Notes under the pieces: generated by a model
Databases searched by the model: none
Told to the model about the DNA's origin: nothing
Seen by the model: only the letters and a program-made list of their open reading frames with translations
In this document: piece by piece, positions 7,893 to 16,214 of the stretch
Position numbering within the stretch: the first letter of the stretch is position 1
Layout: the number at the start of each line of letters is the position of its first letter
Assembly: GCF_019844075.1 (NCBI RefSeq)
Contig: NZ_CP081964.1
Coordinates: 248,001-312,000, forward strand
Direction of reading: 5' to 3'
Length of the DNA stretch: 64,000 nucleotides
Source of the DNA: Curtobacterium sp. TC1
GTDB lineage: Bacteria; Actinomycetota; Actinomycetes; Actinomycetales; Microbacteriaceae
Made by a program: the position numbers and the translations under genes

Positions 7893-8501
7893 TCAGCGCC
7901 CGACGTCTCGACCACCGACGCGTCGCCGGACCGCCGCCGTCCACCCGAGCGACATGATCCCGGCACCGAGCGCCGCCTTCACCGCACCGCCGATGACGAA
8001 CGGGTACAGCCCGAACTCGAGCGTCTGCTGCAGGTCCAGCCCGAGCGACACCGCGAGCCAGACCATGCCGGCCGCGAAGGTCACGACGGTGCCGATCGCG
8101 AAGGACAGCACCGAGTTCCGCAGCGGGCGGTCGCCGAAGCGTTCGGCGATCCACCCGACGAGGGCAGCGGCCGCGACGAAGCCGACGATGTACCCGCCGG
8201 AGGGACTGACGAGCACGCCGAACCCGGCCGAGCCACCCGCGAAGACCGGCAGCCCGATGACTCCGAGCAGCGCGTAGACGAGCATCGACAGGGCACCGCG
8301 GCGCGCACCGAGGGCACTGCCGACCAGCAGGACGGCGAGCGTCTGCCCGGTGATCGGGACGGGCCAGAGCGGGACGGACACCTGTGCGGCGCCGGCGGTG
8401 AGCAGCGCACCGCCGAGGACGAGTGCCGTGCTCACGACCGCGGTGCGGGGGAGCAGGGCGTCGGCGAGTGGACGGTGTGCGGCGGGGGAGAGCGCGGTCA
8501 T
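7893..8501 (-). CDS. bioY: BioY biotin transporter (ECF substrate-binding subunit)
   Basis: A 202-residue, six-span membrane protein with BioY hallmarks: QVSVPLWPVPITGQTLAVLL near residue 42, GALSMLVYALLGVIGLPVFAGG, and SPSGGYIVGFVAAAALVG. BioY is the biotin-capturing S component of energy-coupling factor transporters and can work alone or with the shared ATPase module. It is the last gene of a leftward run that begins with an APC permease and includes the biotin-dependent urea/guanidine carboxylase. Its likely job is therefore to supply cofactor for that carboxylase. The start at 8501 follows a TGGAGG ribosome binding site. Confidence 0.9.
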   Translation of the reverse strand: MTALSPAAHRPLADALLPRTAVVSTALVLGGALLTAGAAQVSVPLWPVPITGQTLAVLLVGSALGARRGALSMLVYALLGVIGLPVFAGGSAGFGVLVSPSGGYIVGFVAAAALVGWIAERFGDRPLRNSVLSFAIGTVVTFAAGMVWLAVSLGLDLQQTLEFGLYPFVIGGAVKAALGAGIMSLGWTAAVRRRVGGRDVGR

Positions 8502-8546
8502 GGCAGAACCTCCAGATGGGGCGACGGAGACGAACGGAAGAGCTGG

Positions 8547-9239
8547 TCAGACGGTGACGGCGGCGAGCAGTGACTCGGCCTCGCGGCGGGCATCCGCCAC
8601 GGCAGTGGTGTCGAGCCCGCACGCCCGCAGGCAGGTCGCGACGATGGCGTCGCGGTCGGCGTCCTCGACACCGCCGACGCGGCGGAGCTGGATGACGGTC
8701 TCGGCGAGCTGGATGAGGATCCCACCGAGCCGTGCCGGCGAGATCGCGACGGTGACGTCGGAGTCGGCGGCGAGCGACCCGAGGCGCCCGTAGGCGTCTC
8801 GCAGCTGGATCCGCTCGGCGCGGAACCCGTCGTAGCGCTCCCCCTGCACCTCGGGCAGCAGGTACAGCGTGCCGATGTTGTGCGGGGTGCGGGCGAGGGT
8901 CTCCACGTCGATCAGGACGAGCGCGGCCAGGGCACCGGCTGCGGTGGCGGACGCCGGGACCCGCTGTTCGAGCTCGCGGACGAGCTCGAGGCTCGGCCGG
9001 ACCGAGGTCGTCAGGAGCTCGACGAGCATGTCGTCCTTGCCGGCGAAGTGGTAGTACAGCGAGGCCTGGCGGATGCCGACCCGCTCCGCGATGGCTCGGG
9101 TCGAGGTCGCGCTGATGCCGTTCTCGACGAACAGTGCGGCGGCGGCGTCGAGGATCTGGTCGCGGGGACTGCGCGCCGAGTCGGCGTTCGGGACGGCCCT
9201 CGGGCGACCGGGCCTGGCCGGTCGGTCGTCGGAGGACAT
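8547..9239 (-). CDS. TetR-family transcriptional regulator
   Basis: A 230-residue TetR-type regulator. The N-terminal helix-turn-helix is clear (DQILDAAAALFVENGISATSTRAIAERVGIRQASLYYHFAGKDDML, residues about 25-70). The C-terminal ligand domain is not diagnostic. I chose the ATG at 9239 because GGGAGGA precedes it by 7 bases. An upstream ATG at 9266 overlaps the stop of the allophanate hydrolase gene but lacks such a site. It lies inside the leftward carboxylase operon between allophanate hydrolase and bioY, so it could tune biotin uptake or the nearby membrane-protein pair. Its effector is unknown. Confidence 0.8.
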   Translation of the reverse strand: MSSDDRPARPGRPRAVPNADSARSPRDQILDAAAALFVENGISATSTRAIAERVGIRQASLYYHFAGKDDMLVELLTTSVRPSLELVRELEQRVPASATAAGALAALVLIDVETLARTPHNIGTLYLLPEVQGERYDGFRAERIQLRDAYGRLGSLAADSDVTVAISPARLGGILIQLAETVIQLRRVGGVEDADRDAIVATCLRACGLDTTAVADARREAESLLAAVTV

Positions 9240-9262
9240 GGAGTCATCCTCCCAGCGCGGCG

Positions 9263-10969
9263 TCATGCCTGCTCGCGGTAGGCCCGCCAGCCGCCGAACG
9301 CCGTGATGTCCGCGGCGCCCTCGACGGCGAAGGGCTCGACCAGGAACCCGGTGACGTCGGTGCCGTCCTCGAGTGCCACGGTGCCGATGGCCATCGGCGC
9401 GGGCAGGGACGCCACGAAGGTGCCGAACCCGGCGGCGGGCAGCCGCCAGACCTCACCGGCGATGCCGGTGCCCGAGCCCGAAGCCGGCCCCGACCCGGAC
9501 GCGTCAGCGCCGGACGCGACCGGACCCACGCGGACCAGCCCGGGCTTGGGTGGCACCGTGTCGAGGGCGTAGAGCCGGTAGTCGGACGCGGTGCGGGCCT
9601 CCCGGACGAACGATCCGCCGGACGCGACCAGCTGGCCGTTCAGCGGCTGGTCACGGAGGTGCGCTCCGACGACCAGCAGGTCGACGGTGGGCGCGAGGAA
9701 CGCGGCGCCGAGCGCCGCGAGCCGTCGGTCGGTGAACGCGGGACCGGTCAGCATGACCCCGAACGGCAGGCCGTCGACGAACCCGGCAGGGACGGCGAGC
9801 GAGGCCATGTCGAGCAGGTTGGCGAAGTTCGTGTACCGACCCATCCGGCTGTTCGCGCCGATCGGATCGGCCGCGACCGCGTCGAGGGTGGGGTGCCACG
9901 TCGTGGTGGGCGTGAGGAGCGCTGTGGTGCCGGCGAGGGCGGCGCGTCCCGCGGCGCCGAGCACGTCGAGGCGTTCCTGGTCGGCGAAGAGGTCCGCTGC
10001 CGTGGGTCGGGCGCCGCCCAGGACGATCGTGGCGACCGACGGGTCCAGGTCGTCGCCGACCAGGTCGCGGTGCGCCTCGACGTGCGCGCCGACGGCGGCG
10101 TACCGCTCGGCGACGAACGCGCCGTCGTAGAGCAGCGACGCTGCGTCGAGCAGGGGTGCGATGTCGACCTCGACCACCTGGTGGCCGAGTGCGCGGAAGC
10201 GCTCGACGGCGGCGGCGAACGCCTCTGCCCAGCCCGGCGCGAGGCCCTCGAGCTGCGAGGGCAGCGGGATCGCTATGCGCGGGACGGCGGGTAGGTCGGC
10301 GAGGGCGACGTCGATGCGGGCGAGCGGGTCGGTGTCGTCCGGCCCGGCCATCAGCTCCGCCGCCGTGCGGGCGAGGTCGAGCGATCGGGCGAAGACCGTG
10401 ACGCAGTCCTGCGAGCGACAGGCCGGCACGACACCGGTGTTCGGCACCAGGCCCTTGGTCGGCTTCACCCCGACGAGGTTGCCGAGCGCCGCCGGCACGC
10501 GGCCGGAGCCCGCGGTGTCCGTGCCGAGTGCGAAGTCGACGATGCCGAGCGCGACGGCTGTGGCGGAGCCGCTCGACGAGCCGCCGGAGATCCGCGTCGG
10601 GTCCCACGCGTTCCGGACCGCGCCGAAGGGCGACCGGGTGCCGACCAGGCCGGTGGCGAACTGGTCGAGGTTCGTCTTGCCGACGACGACCGCGCCGGCG
10701 GCGCGCAGGCGGGCGACGGCGGTCGCGTCGCGGTCGGGTTCGTACGCGTACGAGCGGGCGGCTGCGGTCGTGGGCAAGCCGGCCACGTCGATGTTGTCCT
10801 TCACGGCGAACAGCAGGCCGGCGAGGGGGAGCGTCGGGTCGACGGCCTCGGCCTCCTGCAGGACCGCGGCGCGGTCGCGCAGGGTGATCCAGACCTCGGG
10901 CCGGTCGACGGCGTCGATGCGGTCGAAGGCGTCGCGGACGCGGTCTGCGGCGGCGCTCGCCGCGCTCAC
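9263..10969 (-). CDS. atzF: Allophanate hydrolase
   Basis: A 568-residue amidase-signature enzyme followed by the allophanate hydrolase C-terminal domain. It hydrolyses allophanate to ammonia and carbon dioxide, the last step after urea or guanidine carboxylation. The Ser-Ser-Lys catalytic elements are visible: Lys in FAVKDNIDVAG and the serines in ISGGSSSGSATAVALG and GTDTAGSGRVPA. The C-terminal domain begins after LAAFLAPTVDLLVVGAHL and contains a low-complexity Gly/Ser linker (ASGSGPASGSGTG). The GTG start at 10969 overlaps the stop of the carboxylase gene by GTGA, so the two enzymes are made together. Confidence 0.9.
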   Translation of the reverse strand: MSAASAAADRVRDAFDRIDAVDRPEVWITLRDRAAVLQEAEAVDPTLPLAGLLFAVKDNIDVAGLPTTAAARSYAYEPDRDATAVARLRAAGAVVVGKTNLDQFATGLVGTRSPFGAVRNAWDPTRISGGSSSGSATAVALGIVDFALGTDTAGSGRVPAALGNLVGVKPTKGLVPNTGVVPACRSQDCVTVFARSLDLARTAAELMAGPDDTDPLARIDVALADLPAVPRIAIPLPSQLEGLAPGWAEAFAAAVERFRALGHQVVEVDIAPLLDAASLLYDGAFVAERYAAVGAHVEAHRDLVGDDLDPSVATIVLGGARPTAADLFADQERLDVLGAAGRAALAGTTALLTPTTTWHPTLDAVAADPIGANSRMGRYTNFANLLDMASLAVPAGFVDGLPFGVMLTGPAFTDRRLAALGAAFLAPTVDLLVVGAHLRDQPLNGQLVASGGSFVREARTASDYRLYALDTVPPKPGLVRVGPVASGADASGSGPASGSGTGIAGEVWRLPAAGFGTFVASLPAPMAIGTVALEDGTDVTGFLVEPFAVEGAADITAFGGWRAYREQA

Positions 10970-13900
10970 GCTCCCGCTCCGATCGCGGCCAGGACCTGCC
11001 CCGGTGCGACCTGGTCGCCCGGCTTGATGTAGACCTCCAACACGTGGCCTTCCACCGGTGCGTGCACCATCGACTCCATCTTCATCGCCTCCACTGCCAA
11101 CAACTTCTGTCCCTCGTCCACCCGGTCGCCCGGTCGCACGTCCACCTGCCACACCGTCGAGGTGAAGGGCGCGGTCACGGCCGTCGCCCCGGCGGGCAGG
11201 ACGACCTCGTCCGCCACGACGGCGGCCGGTTCGTCGCGCACGTCGAACTCGCCGGACGCGCGCCAGCGCTCCTTCTCCTCGCCGAACGCCCGCGCCTGCT
11301 GCGCCCGGAAGTCCGCGATCGAGCCCGCGTTCGCCTCGAGGAAGCGGTTGTACGACGCGATCGAGAACTCGCCGTCGACGGTCTCGAACGAGCCGCGCCC
11401 GGCGTCGGTCTCGGCCCGCAGCTCGAGCAGCTCGTCGGCACCGACCGGGTACCACTCGATCCGGTCGAAGAACCGCAGCGCCCACGGGTGCTCCTGGAAC
11501 AGCCCGCCGCGACGGAACCGGTTCCAGATCTGCACGGTGCGCCCGACGAACTGGTAGCCGCCCGGTCCTTCCATGCCGTAGATGCAGAGGTACGCACCAC
11601 CGATGCCGACGGAGTTCTCGGCGGTCCAGGTGCGAGCCGGGTTGTACTTCGTGGTGACCAGGCGGTGCCGGGGGTCGAGCGGCGTGGCGACCGGGGCGCC
11701 GAGGTACACGTCGCCCAGGCCGAGCACGAGGTAGCTCGCGTCGAAGACGGTGCGGAAGACGTCGTCGACGCTCTCCAGACCGTTGATGCGCCGGATGAAC
11801 TCGATGTTCCAGGGGGTCCACGGTGCGTCGTTCCGCACGCCGTTCATGTACCGCTCGATGGCGAGGCGTGTGGCGGGGTCGTCCCACGACAACGGGAGCT
11901 TGACGGTGCGCGACGGCACGACGAGCTGGTCGGTGGGCGGGATCTCGTCCTCGAGTTCGCGGAGGAGCCCGGCCACGTCACGGGCCTTCAGGACCGACGC
12001 GTCGGTGTGCACCTGCAGCGAACGGATGCCCGGGGTGACGTCGAGGATGCCCTTCGGCGCCTCCTGCTGCAGCTTCGTCATGAGCGCGTGCACGCGCATG
12101 CGCAGCGCGATGTCGAGCGTCATGTCGCCGTACTCGACGAGCACGTTGTCGTCGCCGTCGCGTCGGTAGGCGACGCTCGGACGGACGTCGGTCGCCTCCA
12201 GGCGGGTGATCACGCCGTCGTCGCCGTCGCCCCCGGTGCGGGGGACGGTCCGGGAGGCCCGGTTCGCCTCGAGCGCGGCGGCGTCGGCTTCGCGGACGGG
12301 GACGAACCGGACCGTGTCACCTGGCCGGAGTTGGCCCAGCTTCCACAGGTCGCCGCTGGCGACCACGGCGGGGCACACGAAGCCGCCGAGCGAGGGCCCG
12401 TCCGGACCCAGGATGATCGGGGTGTCGCCGGTGAAGTCGATCGCACCGACCGCGTACGGGGTGTCGTGGATGTTCGAGGGGTGGAGGCCGGCCTCGCCAC
12501 CGTCCGTCCGCGCCCACTCGGGTCGGGGCCCGATGAGCCGGATGCCGGTACGCGCCGAGTTGTGGTGCACGCCGTAGTCGGTGGCGTAGAAGACGTCCAG
12601 GTCCGCGCGGGTGAAGAAGTCCGGGGCGGCGTGCGGCCCCTCGGTCACGGCGATCTCCCACGCGTCGGTGAGTGCTGTGCGGTGCTCGGCCGGGGTCGGG
12701 CCGCCGACCAGGCCCAGGCGGGCGCCCCCGGGGAAGGCGGGGTGCGCCGCGTCGGAGTCCGGCGAGCCCGGCCGTAGGACGTCGCCGGCGAGCAGCGCGC
12801 GACCGGCGTGGCCGCCGAAGCCGCCGAGCGTGAACGTGGCGGTGGAGCCGAGGTAGGTGGGGACGTCGAAGCCACCGCGGACGGCCAGGTAGGCGCGCAG
12901 GCCGGGCCCGGGCGCCGTCCCGACCGCCAGGGTCTGTCCGGCGCCGACGTCGATCGGCTCCCAGAGCGCGACGGGATCGCCGTCGAGGGTCGCGGGCGCC
13001 TGCGCGCCGGTGAGCGCGACGACGGCGGCGGTGGAGAAGCGCAGCGTCGGACCCGTCGCCGTGATCTCGAGCGCGGGAGCGCCGTCGGGGTTGCCCACGG
13101 CGCGGTTCGCCTCGGCGAACGACGCGGCGTCGAACGGGCCGCTCGGCGGGACGCCCACCTGCCAGTACCCGACCCGGCCGGGCAGGTCCTGGATCATCGT
13201 CATGGTGCCCGGTGCGATGACGTCGATGCGCGCGTCCGGGTCGTCGGTCTCGTCGAGCGTCGAGGTGGAGTGCGTGGCGGTGCGGAGCTCGAGGTCGTCG
13301 GTCAGGGCACGGAGCAGCCCGGTGTTCGTCACGATGCCGTCGATCCGCGTGGCGGCGAGGCCGTCGCGCAGCCGGTCGAGGGCGTCGTCGCGGGTCTCGC
13401 CGGTGGCGATGACCTTCGCGAGCATCGGATCGTAGAACGCCGAGACCTCGGAGCCGGTCTCGACCCAGCCGTCGATGCGGAGTCCGCTCGGGTCGCCGGA
13501 CTCGGTGGTCGCGCTCGGGAACACCGCCTGGGTGACGAGGCCGCTGGAGGGCAACGAACCCTTCGCCGGGTCCTCGGCGTAGACACGGGCCTCGACGGCG
13601 TGGCCGTTCGGGGTCCAGGTGCGGTCGAAGACGTCGTCGCCGATGCCGTCGGCGCCGTCACGGGCCAGGCGGAGCATGAGGTCGACGAGGTCGACTCCGA
13701 ACACCTCCTCGGTCACCGGGTGCTCGACCTGCAGGCGGGTGTTCACCTCGAGGAACGACGCCTCTTCGCGGACCGGGTCGTAGACGAACTCGACGGTGCC
13801 GGCGCTGCGGTACCCGACGCTCGCGGCCAGGCGACGAGCGGACTCGTGCAGCTCGCTGCGGACGTGCTCGGGCAGCGCGGGTGCCGGGGCCTCCTCGATG

Positions 13901-14661
13901 ACCTTCTGGTTCCGACGCTGCAACGAGCAGTCCCGGTCGCCGATCACCGCGACGCGCCCCTGGCCGTCGCCGAAGAGCTGGACCTCGACGTGCCGGGCCG
14001 GTCGCACCAGGCGTTCGAGGAAGATGCCGGCTGACCCGAAGGCCGCGGTGGCCGTGCGGGTGACGCTCGTGTACGCCGCGCGGACCTCGTCGAGGGTCGC
14101 GCACGCCTGCATGCCGATGCCGCCGCCACCACCGGTGGCCTTGAGCATCACCGGCAGGCCGATGCGCTCGGCCTCGGCCACGGCGTCGTCGACGCTCTCG
14201 AGCAGGCCGGTGCCGGCGAGCATCGGGACCCCGGCAGCGGCGGCGAGCTCGCGGGCGGTGTGCTTCGCGCCGAAGCGGACGATCTGGTCGGCGGTGGGCC
14301 CGACGAACCGGATGCCGGCGTCCTCGCAGGCGCGGGCGAAGTCGGTGTTCTCCGACAGGAACCCGTAGCCGGGGTGGACCAAGCCGGCGCCGGTGTCCTT
14401 CGCGGCCTGCACGACGGCGTCGATGCGCAGGTAGGAGTCGCGTGCTGGGGCCGGGCCGAGGCGGACGGCGACGTCGGCTTCGCGGACGTGCGGCGCGGCG
14501 CGGTCGGCGTCGGAGTAGACGGCGACGGTCCGCATGCCGAGGGCCTTGGCGGAGCGGATCACCCGGCGGGCGATCTCGCCGCGGTTCGCGACGAGGACGG
14601 TGTCGGTGGAGAGCGCGGGTGGCTGGGGCACGGTGTCCTCCGTGTCGGGTGCGGCGATCAC
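10966..14661 (-). CDS. Biotin-dependent urea/guanidine carboxylase
   Basis: A 1231-residue multidomain carboxylase of the urea amidolyase type without the hydrolase domain. Residues about 18-465 are biotin carboxylase (VLVANRGEIARRVIRSAK, ATP-grasp GGGGGIGMQAC). Residues about 490-800 are the KipA/AHS2 carboxyltransferase half (GTMTMIQDLPGRVGYWQVG). The KipI/AHS1 half follows (VEYGDMTLDIALRMRVHALM). The biotinyl domain carries VEAMKMES with the biotin Lys1194. ATP, bicarbonate and urea give allophanate, or guanidine gives carboxyguanidine. Two DUF1989 genes directly upstream are the carboxyguanidine deiminase partners in characterised guanidine-assimilation clusters, so guanidine is the more likely substrate. 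The GTG start overlaps the upstream stop by GTGA. Confidence 0.88.
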   Translation of the reverse strand: MIAAPDTEDTVPQPPALSTDTVLVANRGEIARRVIRSAKALGMRTVAVYSDADRAAPHVREADVAVRLGPAPARDSYLRIDAVVQAAKDTGAGLVHPGYGFLSENTDFARACEDAGIRFVGPTADQIVRFGAKHTARELAAAAGVPMLAGTGLLESVDDAVAEAERIGLPVMLKATGGGGGIGMQACATLDEVRAAYTSVTRTATAAFGSAGIFLERLVRPARHVEVQLFGDGQGRVAVIGDRDCSLQRRNQKVIEEAPAPALPEHVRSELHESARRLAASVGYRSAGTVEFVYDPVREEASFLEVNTRLQVEHPVTEEVFGVDLVDLMLRLARDGADGIGDDVFDRTWTPNGHAVEARVYAEDPAKGSLPSSGLVTQAVFPSATTESGDPSGLRIDGWVETGSEVSAFYDPMLAKVIATGETRDDALDRLRDGLAATRIDGIVTNTGLLRALTDDLELRTATHSTSTLDETDDPDARIDVIAPGTMTMIQDLPGRVGYWQVGVPPSGPFDAASFAEANRAVGNPDGAPALEITATGPTLRFSTAAVVALTGAQAPATLDGDPVALWEPIDVGAGQTLAVGTAPGPGLRAYLAVRGGFDVPTYLGSTATFTLGGFGGHAGRALLAGDVLRPGSPDSDAAHPAFPGGARLGLVGGPTPAEHRTALTDAWEIAVTEGPHAAPDFFTRADLDVFYATDYGVHHNSARTGIRLIGPRPEWARTDGGEAGLHPSNIHDTPYAVGAIDFTGDTPIILGPDGPSLGGFVCPAVVASGDLWKLGQLRPGDTVRFVPVREADAAALEANRASRTVPRTGGDGDDGVITRLEATDVRPSVAYRRDGDDNVLVEYGDMTLDIALRMRVHALMTKLQQEAPKGILDVTPGIRSLQVHTDASVLKARDVAGLLRELEDEIPPTDQLVVPSRTVKLPLSWDDPATRLAIERYMNGVRNDAPWTPWNIEFIRRINGLESVDDVFRTVFDASYLVLGLGDVYLGAPVATPLDPRHRLVTTKYNPARTWTAENSVGIGGAYLCIYGMEGPGGYQFVGRTVQIWNRFRRGGLFQEHPWALRFFDRIEWYPVGADELLELRAETDAGRGSFETVDGEFSIASYNRFLEANAGSIADFRAQQARAFGEEKERWRASGEFDVRDEPAAVVADEVVLPAGATAVTAPFTSTVWQVDVRPGDRVDEGQKLLAVEAMKMESMVHAPVEGHVLEVYIKPGDQVAPGQVLAAIGAGA

Positions 14662-15362
14662 GGCTGGACCACGATCATGCGCAGCGGGGTGCAGGAGAAG
14701 TCGTTGCACGGGTTGTTCATCTGGGGGCAGTTCGACACGATGACGAGCACGTCGCGTTCGGCCCGGACGGCGACGCGCTTGCCCGGTGCGCTCATGCCGT
14801 CGACGATCCCGAGGGCGCCGTCGGCCTCGACCGGGACGTTCATGAACCAGTTGAGGTTCGAGACGATGTCGCGGGCGCCGAGGCCGTGCCGGCCGGCCTC
14901 GGCCAGGAAGTTCTCGCGGCAGCCGTGCTGGTACTGGGTGTGGTGGCCGTACCGCAGGGTGTTGGACTCCTTCGAGCACGCGCCGCCGATGGTGTCCTGC
15001 CGGTCGATCTCGTTGGCGACGACCGTCATGAGCGGGTGCCCCTCGTTCGACATCAGCACGGTGCCGGTGCGGACGTAGGCGTTCCCCTGGGCCGCGAGCG
15101 TGTCCGGCACGCTGTAGCGCTCGTCGGGGTCGTGCGCGTCGTAGACCAGGCAGTCGGCGCTCTGGTTCCCGCCGACGTCGACGATCGTGAGCACCTGGCC
15201 GGCGCGCACGACGGCGGACCAGGGCGCGAGCGGCTCGACCCGGTCGTCGCGGACGACGTCACCGGGCACGAGGGACTCGCTCCAGTCCAGGGCGACGTCG
15301 GGGGCGTGGACGGCGCCGACCGGGACGGTGGAAGTGTGGGTGTGCGTCGTCGTGTCGGGCAT
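14658..15362 (-). CDS. DUF1989 protein, urea-carboxylase-associated protein 2 type (putative carboxyguanidine deiminase subunit)
   Basis: A 234-residue DUF1989-family protein matching the urea-carboxylase-associated protein 2 pattern: GDVVRDDRVEPLAPWSAVV, DVGGNQSADCLVYDA, TIGGACSKESNTLRYG and NCPQMNNPCNDFSCTPLRM. Several conserved Cys and His residues suggest a bound metal. In guanidine-using bacteria this protein and its neighbour form a two-subunit enzyme that deiminates carboxyguanidine to allophanate. This is family knowledge and has not been tested here. Its ATG overlaps the stop of the partner gene by one base, and its stop overlaps the carboxylase start, as expected for subunits made in step. 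Confidence 0.82.
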   Translation of the reverse strand: MPDTTTHTHTSTVPVGAVHAPDVALDWSESLVPGDVVRDDRVEPLAPWSAVVRAGQVLTIVDVGGNQSADCLVYDAHDPDERYSVPDTLAAQGNAYVRTGTVLMSNEGHPLMTVVANEIDRQDTIGGACSKESNTLRYGHHTQYQHGCRENFLAEAGRHGLGARDIVSNLNWFMNVPVEADGALGIVDGMSAPGKRVAVRAERDVLVIVSNCPQMNNPCNDFSCTPLRMIVVQP

Positions 15363-16201
15363 CAGAGGCCTCGTGCTTCCGCGTAGTCGATCGCGTTCAG
15401 GTAGGCGCGGGTGAGTTCCGGCGTCGCGGTGAACCGCTCGTCCGCGTCGGTCGTCGGTGTCCCACGCCAGGCGTGCACCCGGAGCGGGCCGACGGCGTAC
15501 TCCGGCCGGGGGTCGATCGGGTGCGCGACGTTCGCGACGAGCACCAGCAGCGGCAGCTCGGCGACGAGGGTCACGTGGTGCCCGGCTCCGGCCGACCCCG
15601 TGAAGGTCATCGCCCCCTCGTCGTCGATCCGGACGCCCTGGAAGAACGAGACGCTCGGCGGCAGGTCACGCCTCGTCAGCCCGTGCTTGGCGGCGGCCTT
15701 CACGAGGAGCGACCGGCCGCTCGGGCTGGGCCCCTCGGGTGCCGCACCACCGTACTTCCGCTCGTTCCAGGCGTCGGTCGACGTGCCGCAGAAGGCGTCG
15801 TGGTGCCCCGAGGTGTCCTCGACCACCGTCGCCAGGGCACGGCCGTCCCCGCTGAGCAGCGGCGTGCCGGCACCGAGGTAGGCCTGCCACGGGATCTTCT
15901 GCGTGTCGGCGACGTTCAACCGCTCCCACGGTTCGAGCGCGTTGAACACCAGGAGGTTGGCGCATGCCTGCCCCGTCGGGTCGTCGAAGCGGAGACGAGA
16001 GCCCCTGGCCAGGACCTTGTGCGTGTACCCGCCGGGGGCCACCGTCTCTGCCCAGACGAGCTGTGCGCGGTCCACGCCGTCGGGGGCGAACGGGGACGTC
16101 GACGCCGGCAGGTACGGCATGTACTCGGACTGCGTCCCGGCCTGGGCGCGCGCATCGGAACGCGAGGCGAGCACGCTGTCGGTCTGGTGGAGGTCGCGCA
16201 T
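15362..16201 (-). CDS. DUF1989 protein, urea-carboxylase-associated protein 1 type (putative carboxyguanidine deiminase subunit)
   Basis: A 279-residue DUF1989-family protein of the associated protein 1 type. Visible signatures include VAPGGYTHKVLARGSRLRF, GQACANLLVFNALEPWERLNVADT and DTSGHHDAFCGTSTDAWNERKYGG. It is probably the second subunit of the carboxyguanidine deiminase together with the protein encoded directly downstream. The start at 16201 lies 13 bases after the permease stop, and the stop and next start share one base. The pair sits between a permease and the biotin carboxylase, so the whole block encodes uptake, carboxylation, deimination and hydrolysis of a small nitrogen compound. 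Confidence 0.82.
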   Translation of the reverse strand: MRDLHQTDSVLASRSDARAQAGTQSEYMPYLPASTSPFAPDGVDRAQLVWAETVAPGGYTHKVLARGSRLRFDDPTGQACANLLVFNALEPWERLNVADTQKIPWQAYLGAGTPLLSGDGRALATVVEDTSGHHDAFCGTSTDAWNERKYGGAAPEGPSPSGRSLLVKAAAKHGLTRRDLPPSVSFFQGVRIDDEGAMTFTGSAGAGHHVTLVAELPLLVLVANVAHPIDPRPEYAVGPLRVHAWRGTPTTDADERFTATPELTRAYLNAIDYAEARGL

Positions 16202-16214
16202 GGGGTTCCTTCGG

